In this document: piece after piece, positions 40,417 through 48,632 of the stretch | Position numbering within the stretch: position 1 is the stretch's first letter | Layout: every line of letters begins with the position of its first letter | Assembly (NCBI RefSeq): GCF_005048155.1 | Contig: NZ_SUMB01000005.1 | Location: forward strand, 310,001-374,000 | Direction: 5' to 3' | DNA from: Streptomyces piniterrae | GTDB lineage: Bacteria > Actinomycetota > Actinomycetes > Streptomycetales > Streptomycetaceae | Length of the DNA stretch: 64,000 nt | Position numbers and translations under genes: made by a program | Notes under the pieces: model-generated | Databases searched by the model: none | What the model was told of the DNA's origin: nothing | Seen by the model: the letters and a program-made list of their open reading frames with translations, nothing else

Positions 40417-42369
40417 ATGACGCAGATGAACGTGCCTCAGCAGCCTGGCGAAGCCGAGGGCGACCCCCAGAGATTGCACAAGGCGCCGGCGGGCCGCGCC
40501 GAGGACCCCGGCCCGTTACCGGTGACCCCGCCGGGCGCCAGCGAGGCCACCCGGCTGCTGTGCGCCGGCACGTACATGGACGACAAGTTCCGCGACACCG
40601 TCATCGACGAGCTGTACGTCCACGAGGAGCGGTTCGCCGCGCCCTCCCTGGGCATCGACGCCGCCCGCGTCCTCGCCCACGCCCTCCGCGCCCGGCGGCT
40701 CGAACTGGGCTGGGCCGCCGGGATCCTGCTGCTGTGGATCGTGGCCGTCCCGATGTCCGGTGGCCTGGCCCTGGGCTATCTCTTCCCCGTCATCCTGATC
40801 GCGCTCTCCCGTGCCGTCCTGCGGGCGCCGATCCCGTGGTGGTGGGCCCGGCTGGCGGCCTTCCTCATGCGCTGGTACGGCCGGTTGTCGCTGCTGGGGT
40901 TCGTGGTGACGCTGGTGATCACGGTGTGCGGCGGTGAGGTCGGCGTCAGAGCCGCGACCTGGCCGCTCTCGTTGCTGATGCCGGACTCCTGGACCGGTGG
41001 CATGCCGGACTTCGGCTCGTACGACGACAGCGGGTGGGACAGCGCCCCGATGGACACGGCGTACGCGAGCGGCACCGACCACGGCACCGAACTGCTGCGG
41101 GCCTGGATCGCCCTGGCGCTGCCGCTGCTGCTGGCCACGATGGTCGCCCTGCAACGCGGCCAGTTCGCCCTCGCCCTCGCCCGCGAACTGTCCAGGGAAC
41201 GCTTCCCCGACGCCATGTCCGACCCCGCCGAGCGCTCCGAAGGATTCCGCTTCCGGCGGCTCCGCGACCGCGTCCGGACCGAGCAGCACGGGCCGCTGGT
41301 GATGTACGGGTCGGCCAACCCCTTCTGCGGCGCCGGCCGCCCGTACAAGACCTGGTCGCTGGAGGTGGAGCTGCGGCCCCGCGACGACCGCGAGGTCCAG
41401 CCGATGGACAACAGGGCCATCCTGGACCGCGTCGTGCCCCTGGTGGCGGCGCTGCGGGTGCCCTCCCCGCACGGCTCGCCGGAGGCCGCGGCGGCGGTGC
41501 GCGACCGGCTGCGCGCGCTGGAGATCGACGAGTGCGTCTTCCTGCCGGCCGAGGGGCTGAAGTCCCGTACGACGGCACCGTACGCACCCGAGGCGTCCGT
41601 GCGGCATCTGGCCGACGCGGTGGAGGAAGGCGGCGAGACCCGTCGGCACTTCCTGCGGATCCGGGTCGGCGGCTGGAACGAGGGAGTCGTCACCACGGTC
41701 TTCGTACGGGTGCACACCCAGGGCGGGATGCTGATGCTGGAGGTCGCGCCGCATGTGCTGTGGCCGCTGCGGCAGCTCTTCCAGGACGCCGACCGGATCG
41801 CCCACCACTACCGTCACCACAACCACTTCGGCAAGGCGGTGTGGGCGCTGGCCCGCGCGCCCCGGTCCGCGGGCGGCGCCGTGACCACGCTGGTGCGCGG
41901 CCTGTTGTCGTCCTGGCGGCTGGCCACCGGAGGGCACGGCGGGGCACTGCCGGACGGGCCCGGCGCCTCGGTGCGCGAGCTGGGCTCCTTCGGCGAGGCC
42001 TCGCTCTTCCAGGAGATGGACGTGGCCCGCTATCTGAAGACCATTCAGCAGCGGGTGGCGGCCGGTGTGACCACCGCGCTGCACGACGCCGGTTACGAGA
42101 CCGACGAATTCGAGCAGCGGGTCATCCATGTCGCGCAGGGTGGCGTCTACGTCGAGTCCGCCCAGGGCGCCGTAGGCATCGGCGACAACAACACCATCAC
42201 CAACAACGCCAACAACGCCAACACCGCCAACGTCACGAACCCGAGCCCGAGCCCGAGCCCGAACCGGAACCCGAACTCCAGGCCCCATCCCCATCCCCAT
42301 CCCCACCCGGGCAGGACCACCCAGCCCGGCTCCGCATCGAGAGGAAGTACTCAGCGTGGCAACGGCTGA
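40417..42369 (+). CDS. Multi-pass membrane protein with C-terminal GIGDNN motif
   Basis: A 650-aa protein of unknown function. Hydrophobic segments lie at about residues 97-115, 117-134, 156-173 and 229-246, separating an N-terminal Pro-rich cytoplasmic stretch from a large soluble C-terminal domain of about 400 residues (for example LEVELRPRDDREVQPMDNR, HFLRIRVGGWNEGVVTTVFVRVH). Near the C-terminus is a short beta-type motif, HVAQGGVYVESAQGAVGIGDNNTITNN, followed by Pro/Asn/Ser/His-rich repeats. The same motif opens the next gene. ATG 40417 is chosen (GGGGGAG precedes it); GTG 40393 would add 8 residues. First of three coupled genes; its last 14 nt overlap the next gene. Confidence 0.75.
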   Translation: MTQMNVPQQPGEAEGDPQRLHKAPAGRAEDPGPLPVTPPGASEATRLLCAGTYMDDKFRDTVIDELYVHEERFAAPSLGIDAARVLAHALRARRLELGWAAGILLLWIVAVPMSGGLALGYLFPVILIALSRAVLRAPIPWWWARLAAFLMRWYGRLSLLGFVVTLVITVCGGEVGVRAATWPLSLLMPDSWTGGMPDFGSYDDSGWDSAPMDTAYASGTDHGTELLRAWIALALPLLLATMVALQRGQFALALARELSRERFPDAMSDPAERSEGFRFRRLRDRVRTEQHGPLVMYGSANPFCGAGRPYKTWSLEVELRPRDDREVQPMDNRAILDRVVPLVAALRVPSPHGSPEAAAAVRDRLRALEIDECVFLPAEGLKSRTTAPYAPEASVRHLADAVEEGGETRRHFLRIRVGGWNEGVVTTVFVRVHTQGGMLMLEVAPHVLWPLRQLFQDADRIAHHYRHHNHFGKAVWALARAPRSAGGAVTTLVRGLLSSWRLATGGHGGALPDGPGASVRELGSFGEASLFQEMDVARYLKTIQQRVAAGVTTALHDAGYETDEFEQRVIHVAQGGVYVESAQGAVGIGDNNTITNNANNANTANVTNPSPSPSPNRNPNSRPHPHPHPHPGRTTQPGSASRGSTQRGNG

Positions 42370-42730
42370 CGAGCGCGGCAGGGGCATCCACATCGGCAGC
42401 GTCCAGGGTGCCTTCGCCATCGGCGACAACAACACCGTGACGAACCACCAGGGCAGCGCCGCACCCGCGACGGACCCCGCGCAGGAGGAACTGCTGCGCG
42501 CCGTACGTGCCCTCCGCGACGACCTGGCCAGAGTCGTGGAAACCCCGGAGGTCACGGCGCTCACCGCCCAACTGGCCGACACCGAGGGGGAGATCGCCGA
42601 AACCGGTGCGGCCGGACCCGGCCGGCTGGCCCGGCTGCGGACGGCACTGGCCGACGCCGGCTCCGTCGTCGGCCTGCTCGCATCCGGGGCGGCGGTCGGC
42701 CAGGCGGTCGCCGCCCTGGCGGGAGGCTGA
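42356..42730 (+). CDS. DUF5955-like small protein with GDNN motif
   Basis: A 124-aa soluble protein. The N-terminus GIHIGSVQGAFAIGDNNTVTNHQG is the same kind of motif as the C-terminus of the preceding membrane protein. The rest is a helical hairpin (LLRAVRALRDDLARVV; LTAQLADTEGEIAETG; LARLRTALADAGSVVGLLASGAAVGQAVAAL) that I associate with the DUF5955 family. GTG 42356 overlaps the previous gene by 14 nt, and the next gene begins 2 bp later, so all three are co-translated. The shared motif suggests self-association or docking between the two proteins. Confidence 0.7.
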   Translation: MATADERGRGIHIGSVQGAFAIGDNNTVTNHQGSAAPATDPAQEELLRAVRALRDDLARVVETPEVTALTAQLADTEGEIAETGAAGPGRLARLRTALADAGSVVGLLASGAAVGQAVAALAGG

Positions 42731-42732
42731 CG

Positions 42733-43671
42733 ATGGCCAACGACGGCGGCGCACGCTGGAACAGCGAAACCCAGACCTGGGAGGACGGCGCCCCGCGCCC
42801 GGCGCCGTACACGGGCCCGATGCCGCCCCGCCCGACGTTCGACCCGGCATCGGCGGCCCCGCCCTCCGCCGCCCCTGGGTTTCCGCCGCCCGATGCCGCC
42901 CCGTACGCCGACCCGCATGCCGGGCCCGGCCCTGGCATCTTCCCCGGTGATGCCCCTGGCGTCAGCCCCGCCCCCGAGCCCGTACCGTCCGGCCGCCGCC
43001 GGACCACGGCCCTGGTCGCCGGCGCGGCGGTGGCCGCGATCGCGGTGGGCTTCGGCGGCGGTTATCTGCTGCTGGACCACCTCAACGAGGACCCGGCCGC
43101 CGCCCGCCCACCGGCCGGCGCCAGCGCGCCCAAGTCGACCTCGGCCAAGTCGGGCACCCCCACCACCTCATCCGGTCCCCCCACCTCCCAGACCCCCACT
43201 TCCTCCCCCTCGCCCCAGATCCCCGACGGCTACCACCTCGTCCACGACGACAAGGGCTTCACCACCGTGCTGCCCGAGGGCTGGAAGCGCGACGTCCGCA
43301 AAACCGGCGTCTTCTACACGTCGCCGGACGACAGCGGCCTCGTCCAGATCTTCGAGATCACCGAACCCGACTACACCCCGCGCCAGGCACTGGAAGAGGC
43401 ATCAAAGGGCCTGGCCGGCCAGCCCGGCTACGAGGAGATCAGCCTCGAACCGCTCAGCGACCCCGATATGGGCCCGGACGCCACCCAACTGGTCTACGCG
43501 TACGACAGCGACAGCCTGGGCGTGCGCGTCAAGGTGGTCGACTGCGCCTTCACCACCGCCGACGGCCACCAGTTCGCGGTACTCGTCCGGGGCCCGGAGA
43601 CGGACTGGCCCCAGCAGCAGGAGACCCAACGCATAGCCCTGGAGGCCTTCGCCCCCACCGAAACACCCTGA
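42733..43671 (+). CDS. Single-pass membrane protein with extracytoplasmic domain
   Basis: A 312-aa protein. Residues 1-88 are a Pro/Ala-rich cytoplasmic tail (RWNSETQTWEDGAPRPAPYTGP), one TM helix at about 94-116 (LVAGAAVAAIAVGFGGGYLLL), a Thr/Ser/Pro-rich linker and an extracytoplasmic domain (residues about 168-310): GYHLVHDDKGFTTVLPEGWKRDVRKTGVFYTSPDDSGLVQIFEIT, LVYAYDSDSLGVRVKVVDCAF. This matches the serine/threonine-kinase-associated/DUF-type single-pass sensors of Streptomyces in style but I recognise no family. It is the last gene of the operon and is followed by a hairpin. Confidence 0.72.
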   Translation: MANDGGARWNSETQTWEDGAPRPAPYTGPMPPRPTFDPASAAPPSAAPGFPPPDAAPYADPHAGPGPGIFPGDAPGVSPAPEPVPSGRRRTTALVAGAAVAAIAVGFGGGYLLLDHLNEDPAAARPPAGASAPKSTSAKSGTPTTSSGPPTSQTPTSSPSPQIPDGYHLVHDDKGFTTVLPEGWKRDVRKTGVFYTSPDDSGLVQIFEITEPDYTPRQALEEASKGLAGQPGYEEISLEPLSDPDMGPDATQLVYAYDSDSLGVRVKVVDCAFTTADGHQFAVLVRGPETDWPQQQETQRIALEAFAPTETP

Positions 43672-43682
43672 TCGGCCCGATC

Positions 43683-43711
43683 GGCCCGATCGGCCGCAAG
43701 CCGATCGGGCC
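43683..43711 (+). terminator. Hairpin after the GDNN-motif operon
   Basis: GGCCCGATCGGC (43683-43694) and its complement (43700-43711) form a 12-bp perfect stem with loop CGCAA. The left arm sits within three tandem GATCGGCCC units. It separates the operon from the convergent DUF5988-like gene. Confidence 0.8.
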
Positions 43712-43733
43712 GGAATCCACCGTCACCCGGGCG

Positions 43734-43943
43734 TCACCCGGGCAGCTCGGTGCGCTCCCACCACTCGTAGACGGGCAGCCGCCCTTCGCCGGTGTCCTTC
43801 TCCCGTGACGTGGCCTTGAAGTGTTCATAGCCATTCCGAAACGGGATCTTCAGATCGTCCCCGGGACGCTCGATCGGAACAACCCGCTCCGGAAGCTCCT
43901 CGGGACCGCCTTCGAGCACTGCTTTCGTCGCTGTATTAGCCAT
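43734..43943 (-). CDS. DUF5988-like small protein
   Basis: A 69-aa protein: ATG 43943, ANTATKAVLEGGPEELPERVV, then KIPFRNGYEHFKATSREKDTGEGRLPVYEWWERTEL. The C-terminal RLPVYEWWERTE signature and length match DUF5988, a Streptomyces family of unknown function. It lies 128 bp after the STAND gene in the same orientation. Its short length means it was easily missed. A longer in-frame extension upstream overlaps non-coding sequence and is rejected. Confidence 0.72.
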   Translation of the reverse strand: MANTATKAVLEGGPEELPERVVPIERPGDDLKIPFRNGYEHFKATSREKDTGEGRLPVYEWWERTELPG

Positions 43944-44071
43944 GCCCGAATTGTCTTCCGGCCGACGAAGAGCCGGGCCTACGGCTCGCCGAGCGTCACG
44001 CGGACAGCAGGGCCGGGAGGACAGCAGGCAGGGAGAGCTGGCAGCAAGGACAGCTGCGATGCCCGAAAAGT

Positions 44072-46474
44072 TCATCCCCTCCCCAGCGCGCTCTCCAGCC
44101 GCTCCCGCATCCGCACCGCCCGAGGGTCCTCGTACGCCGCCACAATGCCCAGCGCTTCGGACCGGTGCTGCCGCGACTCGTCCTCCCGCTCCAGCGCCTC
44201 GCACGCCCCGGCCAGCCCGTCGAGCGCCAGCGCCAGCTGCCAGTGATCGCGCAGCTCACGATGTACGGCGGCCGCCCGCCGGTGGAAAGCCGCAGCCTCG
44301 TCGAACCGCTCGATGCGCCCGTACGCCTCGCCCGCGCCCATCCAGGCACGGGCCTCACGGGACCGGTCGCCGAGGCGACGCTGGACGGCCGCGGCCCGCT
44401 GGTAGGACGCCAGCGCCTCCGGGAACCGGCCGTTGGCCTGCTGGGCCGCACCGAGTTCCAGCAGCCAGTAGCCCTCCCAGGGATGGTTGCGCCTGCCGCG
44501 CGCGATGTCCACGGCCTCCTGCGCCGACCGCAGCGCGTTCTCCGGCTCGCCCAGCTCACGCTGGACGGCGCTCAGGATGCGCAGGGCGTTGCCGGTGCTG
44601 CCCTGGTTTCCTTGCGCACGGTGCATGTCCAGGACGCGGCCGATGAGGTTGTGGGCGTCCGCCAGGCGCTGCATTTCGTAGCGCACCTCGGCCAGATTCG
44701 ACATCACCACGGATTCCCAATGTGCGGCGTCGAGTTCCCGGAAGAGTGCGAGCCCCTGCTCGAACCGGGCGCCCGCGTCCTCCAGCTGTCGCTGACGTAG
44801 GCAGACCAGACCAATGTTGTTCAGGGAAAGCGCCTCCCCGAGGCGGTCACCCAGTTCGTGGCACAGATCGAGCGCCTTCTCGTGACAGCGGGCTCCGTCC
44901 TCCAGTCGATGGGACTGCGTGTACGCCATGCCGAGGCTCTCCAGAATCTCGGCCTCCGCGGCCCGGTCACCCAGCCGGCCGGCGGCGCGCAACCCGATCT
45001 GGCCCATGGCGAGCCATTCCTCAAAGGGGCTGAGGAGCATATGGATGCTCCGCAGTACGGCCGCCATCTGCCAGGCCGCCCGGTCCAGCCCGGCTTCCTC
45101 GGCCGCGCGGGCGGCTGCCAGGAGATTGGCGCGCTCCAGCTCGTACCAGTTCAGCGCCTCGTCGTAGTCCGAGAAGATCAGTGGTGCGACGCCGACATCC
45201 GGCGGGTCGAGCAGGATATGGGCCTCGTGCGGGTTGATCCATGTCTGCGCGGCGTCCGCCGTGTGCAAGTACCAGTTGAGTACGCGCCGCAGAGCCGCCA
45301 CACGGCCCTCGGGTGTCTCCTCCTGCTGGGCCTGGTCCGTCGCATAGGCCCGCAGCAGGTCATGGAACTCGTACCGGTCCGGAGCTGTCTGCTCCAGCAG
45401 ATGCGCCCCTTCGAGCACGTCCAGTAGGTGCCGCGCCTGGCTGAGGCTCACCCCGGCGAGGGCGGCCGCCGCAGAGGCGCCGAACTCGGGCCCGGGGAAC
45501 AGCCCGAGCACTCTGAACAGATACGCCGCTTCTTCGGGCAACGCCCGATAGGACCAGGCAAACACCGTATGTACCGCGTCAGCTTCCTCGTCGTCTCCAG
45601 CACTTCCCGTACTCAAGGCATCCCACAGGGCCGATTCGTCACGGAGATCTCTCATTAGTTCGTCCAACCCCATACGCGGACGAGCGGCGGCACGTTCGGC
45701 CGCGATACGCAGCGCCAGGGGGAGGCGTGCGCAAAGGCGGGCCAATTCGGCGAGTTTCTCCTCGTCGTCCCCACTGCGGTAGTCCGCGGTCACCGCGCGC
45801 AGCAGCGTCACCGCTTCCGGTGCGTCCAGCGTCCCGAGCTTCACCCGGCGTGCACCGTCGCGGACGACCAGGCCGGACAAGCGGTCGCGGCTTGTGACCA
45901 GCACCAGACACCCCGCCGTCCCGGGAAGCAGCGGCCGGACCTGCCTTGCGGTCGCCGCGTTGTCCAGCACGATCAGCATGCGCCGCCCGGCCAGCAGCGA
46001 GCGATAGAGCGCCGATGCGGCTTCCGGCTCCGCCGGTATCGCCTTCGCGGGCACGCCGAGCGCGGAAAGGAACCGGTGCAGCACTTCCTGCGAGGTGACC
46101 GGCGCACCGGGGTCGTATCCCCGCAGGTTCACATAGAGCTGGCCGTCGGGAAAGTGCTCCTGAACCCGGTGCGCCCAGCGCAACGACATGGACGTTTTGC
46201 CTACGCCAGCCGTCCCGGCGACGACGCAGATCGATACGACGAGCGGTTCACCACCGTCGTCCGTGAGCAGCTCGTTGAGCTGCCGCAATTCATCGGAACG
46301 GTTAACGAACCCCCTTATGTCGCGGGGTAGTTGGCGGGGCTTGGGCAGGCTGTTCCCGGTCCGGGGAGCGGGTTCCTGGTTGTGGAAGTGGACGCCGCCG
46401 CTGATGTCCCTGGCCTGCACGACATCAGTGGCGGAGCCCGAGAGCTCGGAGTGCGTACTACCCACGTCGGCCAT
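44072..46474 (-). CDS. NB-ARC/TPR STAND ATPase
   Basis: An 800-aa protein with a short N-terminal motif (VVQARDISGGVHFHNQEPA, residues about 18-35), then an NB-ARC ATPase: P-loop GTAGVGKT at 87-94, FPDGQLYVNLRGYDP, Walker B-like LIVLDNAATARQVRPLLPG, sensor LVTSRDRLSGL and winged-helix-like region LARLCARLPLALRIAAERA. From about residue 430 onward are tandem TPR repeats (GDRAAEAEILESLGMAYTQSHRLEDGARCHEKALDLC-type). It looks like the AfsR/SARP-type regulators without their DNA-binding domain. Such STANDs act as ligand-gated switches. ATG 46474 chosen over GTG 46483 because of a GGAAGA 9 nt upstream. Likely operon with DUF6879 upstream and DUF5988 downstream. Confidence 0.9.
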   Translation of the reverse strand: MADVGSTHSELSGSATDVVQARDISGGVHFHNQEPAPRTGNSLPKPRQLPRDIRGFVNRSDELRQLNELLTDDGGEPLVVSICVVAGTAGVGKTSMSLRWAHRVQEHFPDGQLYVNLRGYDPGAPVTSQEVLHRFLSALGVPAKAIPAEPEAASALYRSLLAGRRMLIVLDNAATARQVRPLLPGTAGCLVLVTSRDRLSGLVVRDGARRVKLGTLDAPEAVTLLRAVTADYRSGDDEEKLAELARLCARLPLALRIAAERAAARPRMGLDELMRDLRDESALWDALSTGSAGDDEEADAVHTVFAWSYRALPEEAAYLFRVLGLFPGPEFGASAAAALAGVSLSQARHLLDVLEGAHLLEQTAPDRYEFHDLLRAYATDQAQQEETPEGRVAALRRVLNWYLHTADAAQTWINPHEAHILLDPPDVGVAPLIFSDYDEALNWYELERANLLAAARAAEEAGLDRAAWQMAAVLRSIHMLLSPFEEWLAMGQIGLRAAGRLGDRAAEAEILESLGMAYTQSHRLEDGARCHEKALDLCHELGDRLGEALSLNNIGLVCLRQRQLEDAGARFEQGLALFRELDAAHWESVVMSNLAEVRYEMQRLADAHNLIGRVLDMHRAQGNQGSTGNALRILSAVQRELGEPENALRSAQEAVDIARGRRNHPWEGYWLLELGAAQQANGRFPEALASYQRAAAVQRRLGDRSREARAWMGAGEAYGRIERFDEAAAFHRRAAAVHRELRDHWQLALALDGLAGACEALEREDESRQHRSEALGIVAAYEDPRAVRMRERLESALGRG

Positions 46475-46490
46475 GCCCGTCACTCTTCCG

Positions 46491-47114
46491 CTACTGGGGG
46501 AGTGGCGGCGGCAGATGGGCGACCTCGCGCGCGAAATAGGAACTCAATTCCTCACCGGACTCGTACAGACACTGTATGAAGTCGCGGCAGCGCGCGGTGA
46601 CGTCCGAGGACAGATAGCGGATGCCGCCGTCCAGAACCCCCTGCTCGTTGTAGAGAATCTTGTACACGACCTGATCGCCGAGTGTCACTAGTTCCGGCAG
46701 CGGATGTTCTCTCTCCAGGACTTGGATCTGTTCCGGACCGACCACCCGGATCTTCTCGCCGTACTCCGCGCGCAGCCGAAGCAGGTGCATCTCCCATTGG
46801 AGATAAGGGATCAGAGGTTTCTCCACAACCCGGACGCGGTAGAGGACGACCCCTTGCTGCGCTGTCTCTTCCGAGAACTCGTGGATGAAATCGCGCTCGG
46901 CTTCGGCAAGTCGCAGGGACTCCTCCCAGTCGCCTCGGGAGAACGCTTCCCAACTGCTGTCCCCAGGCTCCTCGAAATGCTGTCGCCGCTCCAGCTTCCA
47001 GGAATCCAGGCCGCTGATGGTGCGCTGACGCTCGCGGAAGTCGCCTCGGTAGGCATTGAGGGGAAGCGTCTCTCCCAGCGATGGTTCGAGCCCGAGAGCA
47101 TCAAGGTCGAGCAT
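46491..47114 (-). CDS. DUF6879-like protein
   Basis: A 207-aa soluble protein. Features resembling DUF6879 include QRTISGLDSWKLERRQHFEEPGDSSWEAFSRGDWEESLRL, EMHLLRLRAEYGEKIRVVGPEQIQ and VTLGDQVVYKILYNEQGVLDGGIRYL with the C-terminal EELSSYFAREVAHL. DUF6879 genes typically accompany XRE-DUF397 modules in Streptomyces, as here. ATG 47114 gives a 14-nt overlap with the 91-aa gene; a GTG at 47138 would extend it into that gene. Confidence 0.82.
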   Translation of the reverse strand: MLDLDALGLEPSLGETLPLNAYRGDFRERQRTISGLDSWKLERRQHFEEPGDSSWEAFSRGDWEESLRLAEAERDFIHEFSEETAQQGVVLYRVRVVEKPLIPYLQWEMHLLRLRAEYGEKIRVVGPEQIQVLEREHPLPELVTLGDQVVYKILYNEQGVLDGGIRYLSSDVTARCRDFIQCLYESGEELSSYFAREVAHLPPPLPQ

Positions 47115-47376
47115 CGGGAATATCCGGCTTTGCCGCACTCAGCATGTTGCCCGGGATGATGACCAGCCGTTCATCGGAGCGGATCGTGACCCCGTCCGGC
47201 AGCTGTGCCCGGTAGACCTCGGTGAGATCACGCCCTATGACGGCGATGTCCCCGTTGTCGAGTGCCCAGATGTCAGGGCAGGCGTCGCGTCCGGTGGTGT
47301 GCTGAAGCTCCGCGGCAGACTTCCCTAACCGGCGCTCGAACGTAGCGGACGGGTCTGCTTCCCAGGCGTGAGTCAT
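47101..47376 (-). CDS. Small protein in XRE/DUF6879 module
   Basis: A 91-aa soluble protein beginning THAWEADPSATFERRLGKSAAELQHTTGRDACPDIWALDNGDIAVIGRDLTEVYRAQLPDGVTI. The segment CPDIWALDNGDIAVIGRDLT and a C-terminal DERLVIIPGNMLS match a family I have seen beside DUF6879/DUF397 genes, but I cannot name it. ATG 47376 follows GGAGGAG by 3-6 nt. Its stop overlaps DUF6879. Upstream gap to DUF397 is 81 bp. Confidence 0.7.
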   Translation of the reverse strand: MTHAWEADPSATFERRLGKSAAELQHTTGRDACPDIWALDNGDIAVIGRDLTEVYRAQLPDGVTIRSDERLVIIPGNMLSAAKPDIPDARP

Positions 47377-47457
47377 GACTCCTCCTTCACCCGGCTCCAC
47401 GAGCCGACGTGTTCGTGATGTCGAAGTTGCGGATCGTAGAGCCGGGTGAGGGGGCCA

Positions 47458-47709
47458 TCAACGCCGCGAATCCGCCACGGGCGCGTAGGCGATGAAGTCC
47501 GCCCACTGGGTGGGGGTGAGGTCGAGGACCGGGCCGGATATGTGCTTGGAGTCGCGGACGTGGATGGTGTCGGGGGACGTGGCGACCTCGATGCACTCGC
47601 CGCCTTCACCGCCGCTGTGGCTGGACTTGCGCCAGTCGTAGGCAACCTCGACGCAGTCGTCGCCGCCACCGCCGCTGTAGCTGGACTTGAACCACTGCAA
47701 GTTGCTCAT
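47458..47709 (-). CDS. DUF397 protein with duplicated W-KSS motif
   Basis: An 83-aa protein. The DUF397 signature appears twice: LQWFKSSYSGGGGDDCVEVAY at residues 4-24 and DWRKSSHSGGEGGECIEVATS at 25-45, followed by IHVRDSKHISGPVLDLTPTQWADFIAYA. Partner DUF397 proteins usually act with an upstream XRE-DUF5753 regulator as a BldB/WhiJ-type developmental or antibiotic control pair. Its ATG overlaps the XRE stop (ATGA). The doubled repeat is unusual. Confidence 0.85.
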   Translation of the reverse strand: MSNLQWFKSSYSGGGGDDCVEVAYDWRKSSHSGGEGGECIEVATSPDTIHVRDSKHISGPVLDLTPTQWADFIAYAPVADSRR

Positions 47710-48530
47710 TGATCCTCCATCGCCAACTTCTGGATGAACTCCGCTGATTCCTCGGCGTTCAGGGCCTGGCTTTGCAGGATTCCATACCGTCGCGCCATGG
47801 CGCTGACTGCCCGTCGCGCAGTCACAAGTTGGCCGACGTTCTGGACTTCGAGGTAGGCGCACATCTCCCGATCCGGTGGCTCGACCAGGGTGAATGGCCC
47901 GGCCAGACCCGCGTGGCTCGTGCGGTTCGTCGGCATCACTTGAATCTGAACGTGCCGCATTCGGCCGATTTCCAGGAGGTGGTGCAGTTGCTCGCGCAGC
48001 ACCTCCGGACCGCCGATGGGGCGACGCAGTACGACCTCCTCCAAGATGAAGCTCAGGGACGCCGTCGGGACACGAGAGAGGAGCTTTTGCCGAGACAGCC
48101 GGGCGGTCACTCGACGTTCGATCTCGTCGTCGTCCAAGGCCGGGTGGTAGTCGATGTGCACCGCTCGCGCGTATGCCTCAGTCTGGAGCAGGCCCTTGAC
48201 GAGGTGCGTGCCGTACGCGGACAACGCGACCGCCTCCGCTTCGGCATCTGCGTACGGCTGGAACCACGAAGGATGCGGCTCCTTCAGCTGCTCCTCGATG
48301 ACGGACATGAACACACCCGGGACCTTGAACGCTTCCTCCAGCTTCAGCGCGAGGTCCTCTTTGAGTGGGCGGCGGCCGCATTCCACGCTGCTGATCAAGG
48401 ATTCGGAGAAGCCGACCTTGTCGGCCAGGCCGTGCTGGGTGAGGCCGGCCAGTTCTCGTAACGCCTTCATTTGCAGGCCCAGGATGCGCAGGCTCACCGG
48501 GATGTTGTCGTAGTAGCCGTCGTAGGGCAT
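47706..48530 (-). CDS. XRE-family regulator with DUF5753 domain
   Basis: A 274-aa regulator. Residues about 12-70 are an HTH_31-type helix-turn-helix (ILGLQMKALRELAGLTQHGLADKVGFSESLISSVECGRRPLKEDLALKLEEAF), and residues about 95-268 are DUF5753, with LVKGLLQTEAYARAVH, RLSRQKLL, EEVVLRRPIGG and the conserved PFTLVEPPDREMCAYLE. WhiJ-like proteins of this form control Streptomyces differentiation with DUF397 partners. The start sits divergently about 100 bp from the DUF6415-like gene. Confidence 0.92.
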   Translation of the reverse strand: MPYDGYYDNIPVSLRILGLQMKALRELAGLTQHGLADKVGFSESLISSVECGRRPLKEDLALKLEEAFKVPGVFMSVIEEQLKEPHPSWFQPYADAEAEAVALSAYGTHLVKGLLQTEAYARAVHIDYHPALDDDEIERRVTARLSRQKLLSRVPTASLSFILEEVVLRRPIGGPEVLREQLHHLLEIGRMRHVQIQVMPTNRTSHAGLAGPFTLVEPPDREMCAYLEVQNVGQLVTARRAVSAMARRYGILQSQALNAEESAEFIQKLAMEDQ

Positions 48531-48632
48531 AGCGCTTTTCCTCCCGTACGGGATGACGGCGGGACCCGTACAGAAATTTCGTACGGCCTCGCAGGCTCGC
48601 CTTCACGGGCCCGCGACGAGCATCGTCGACGC

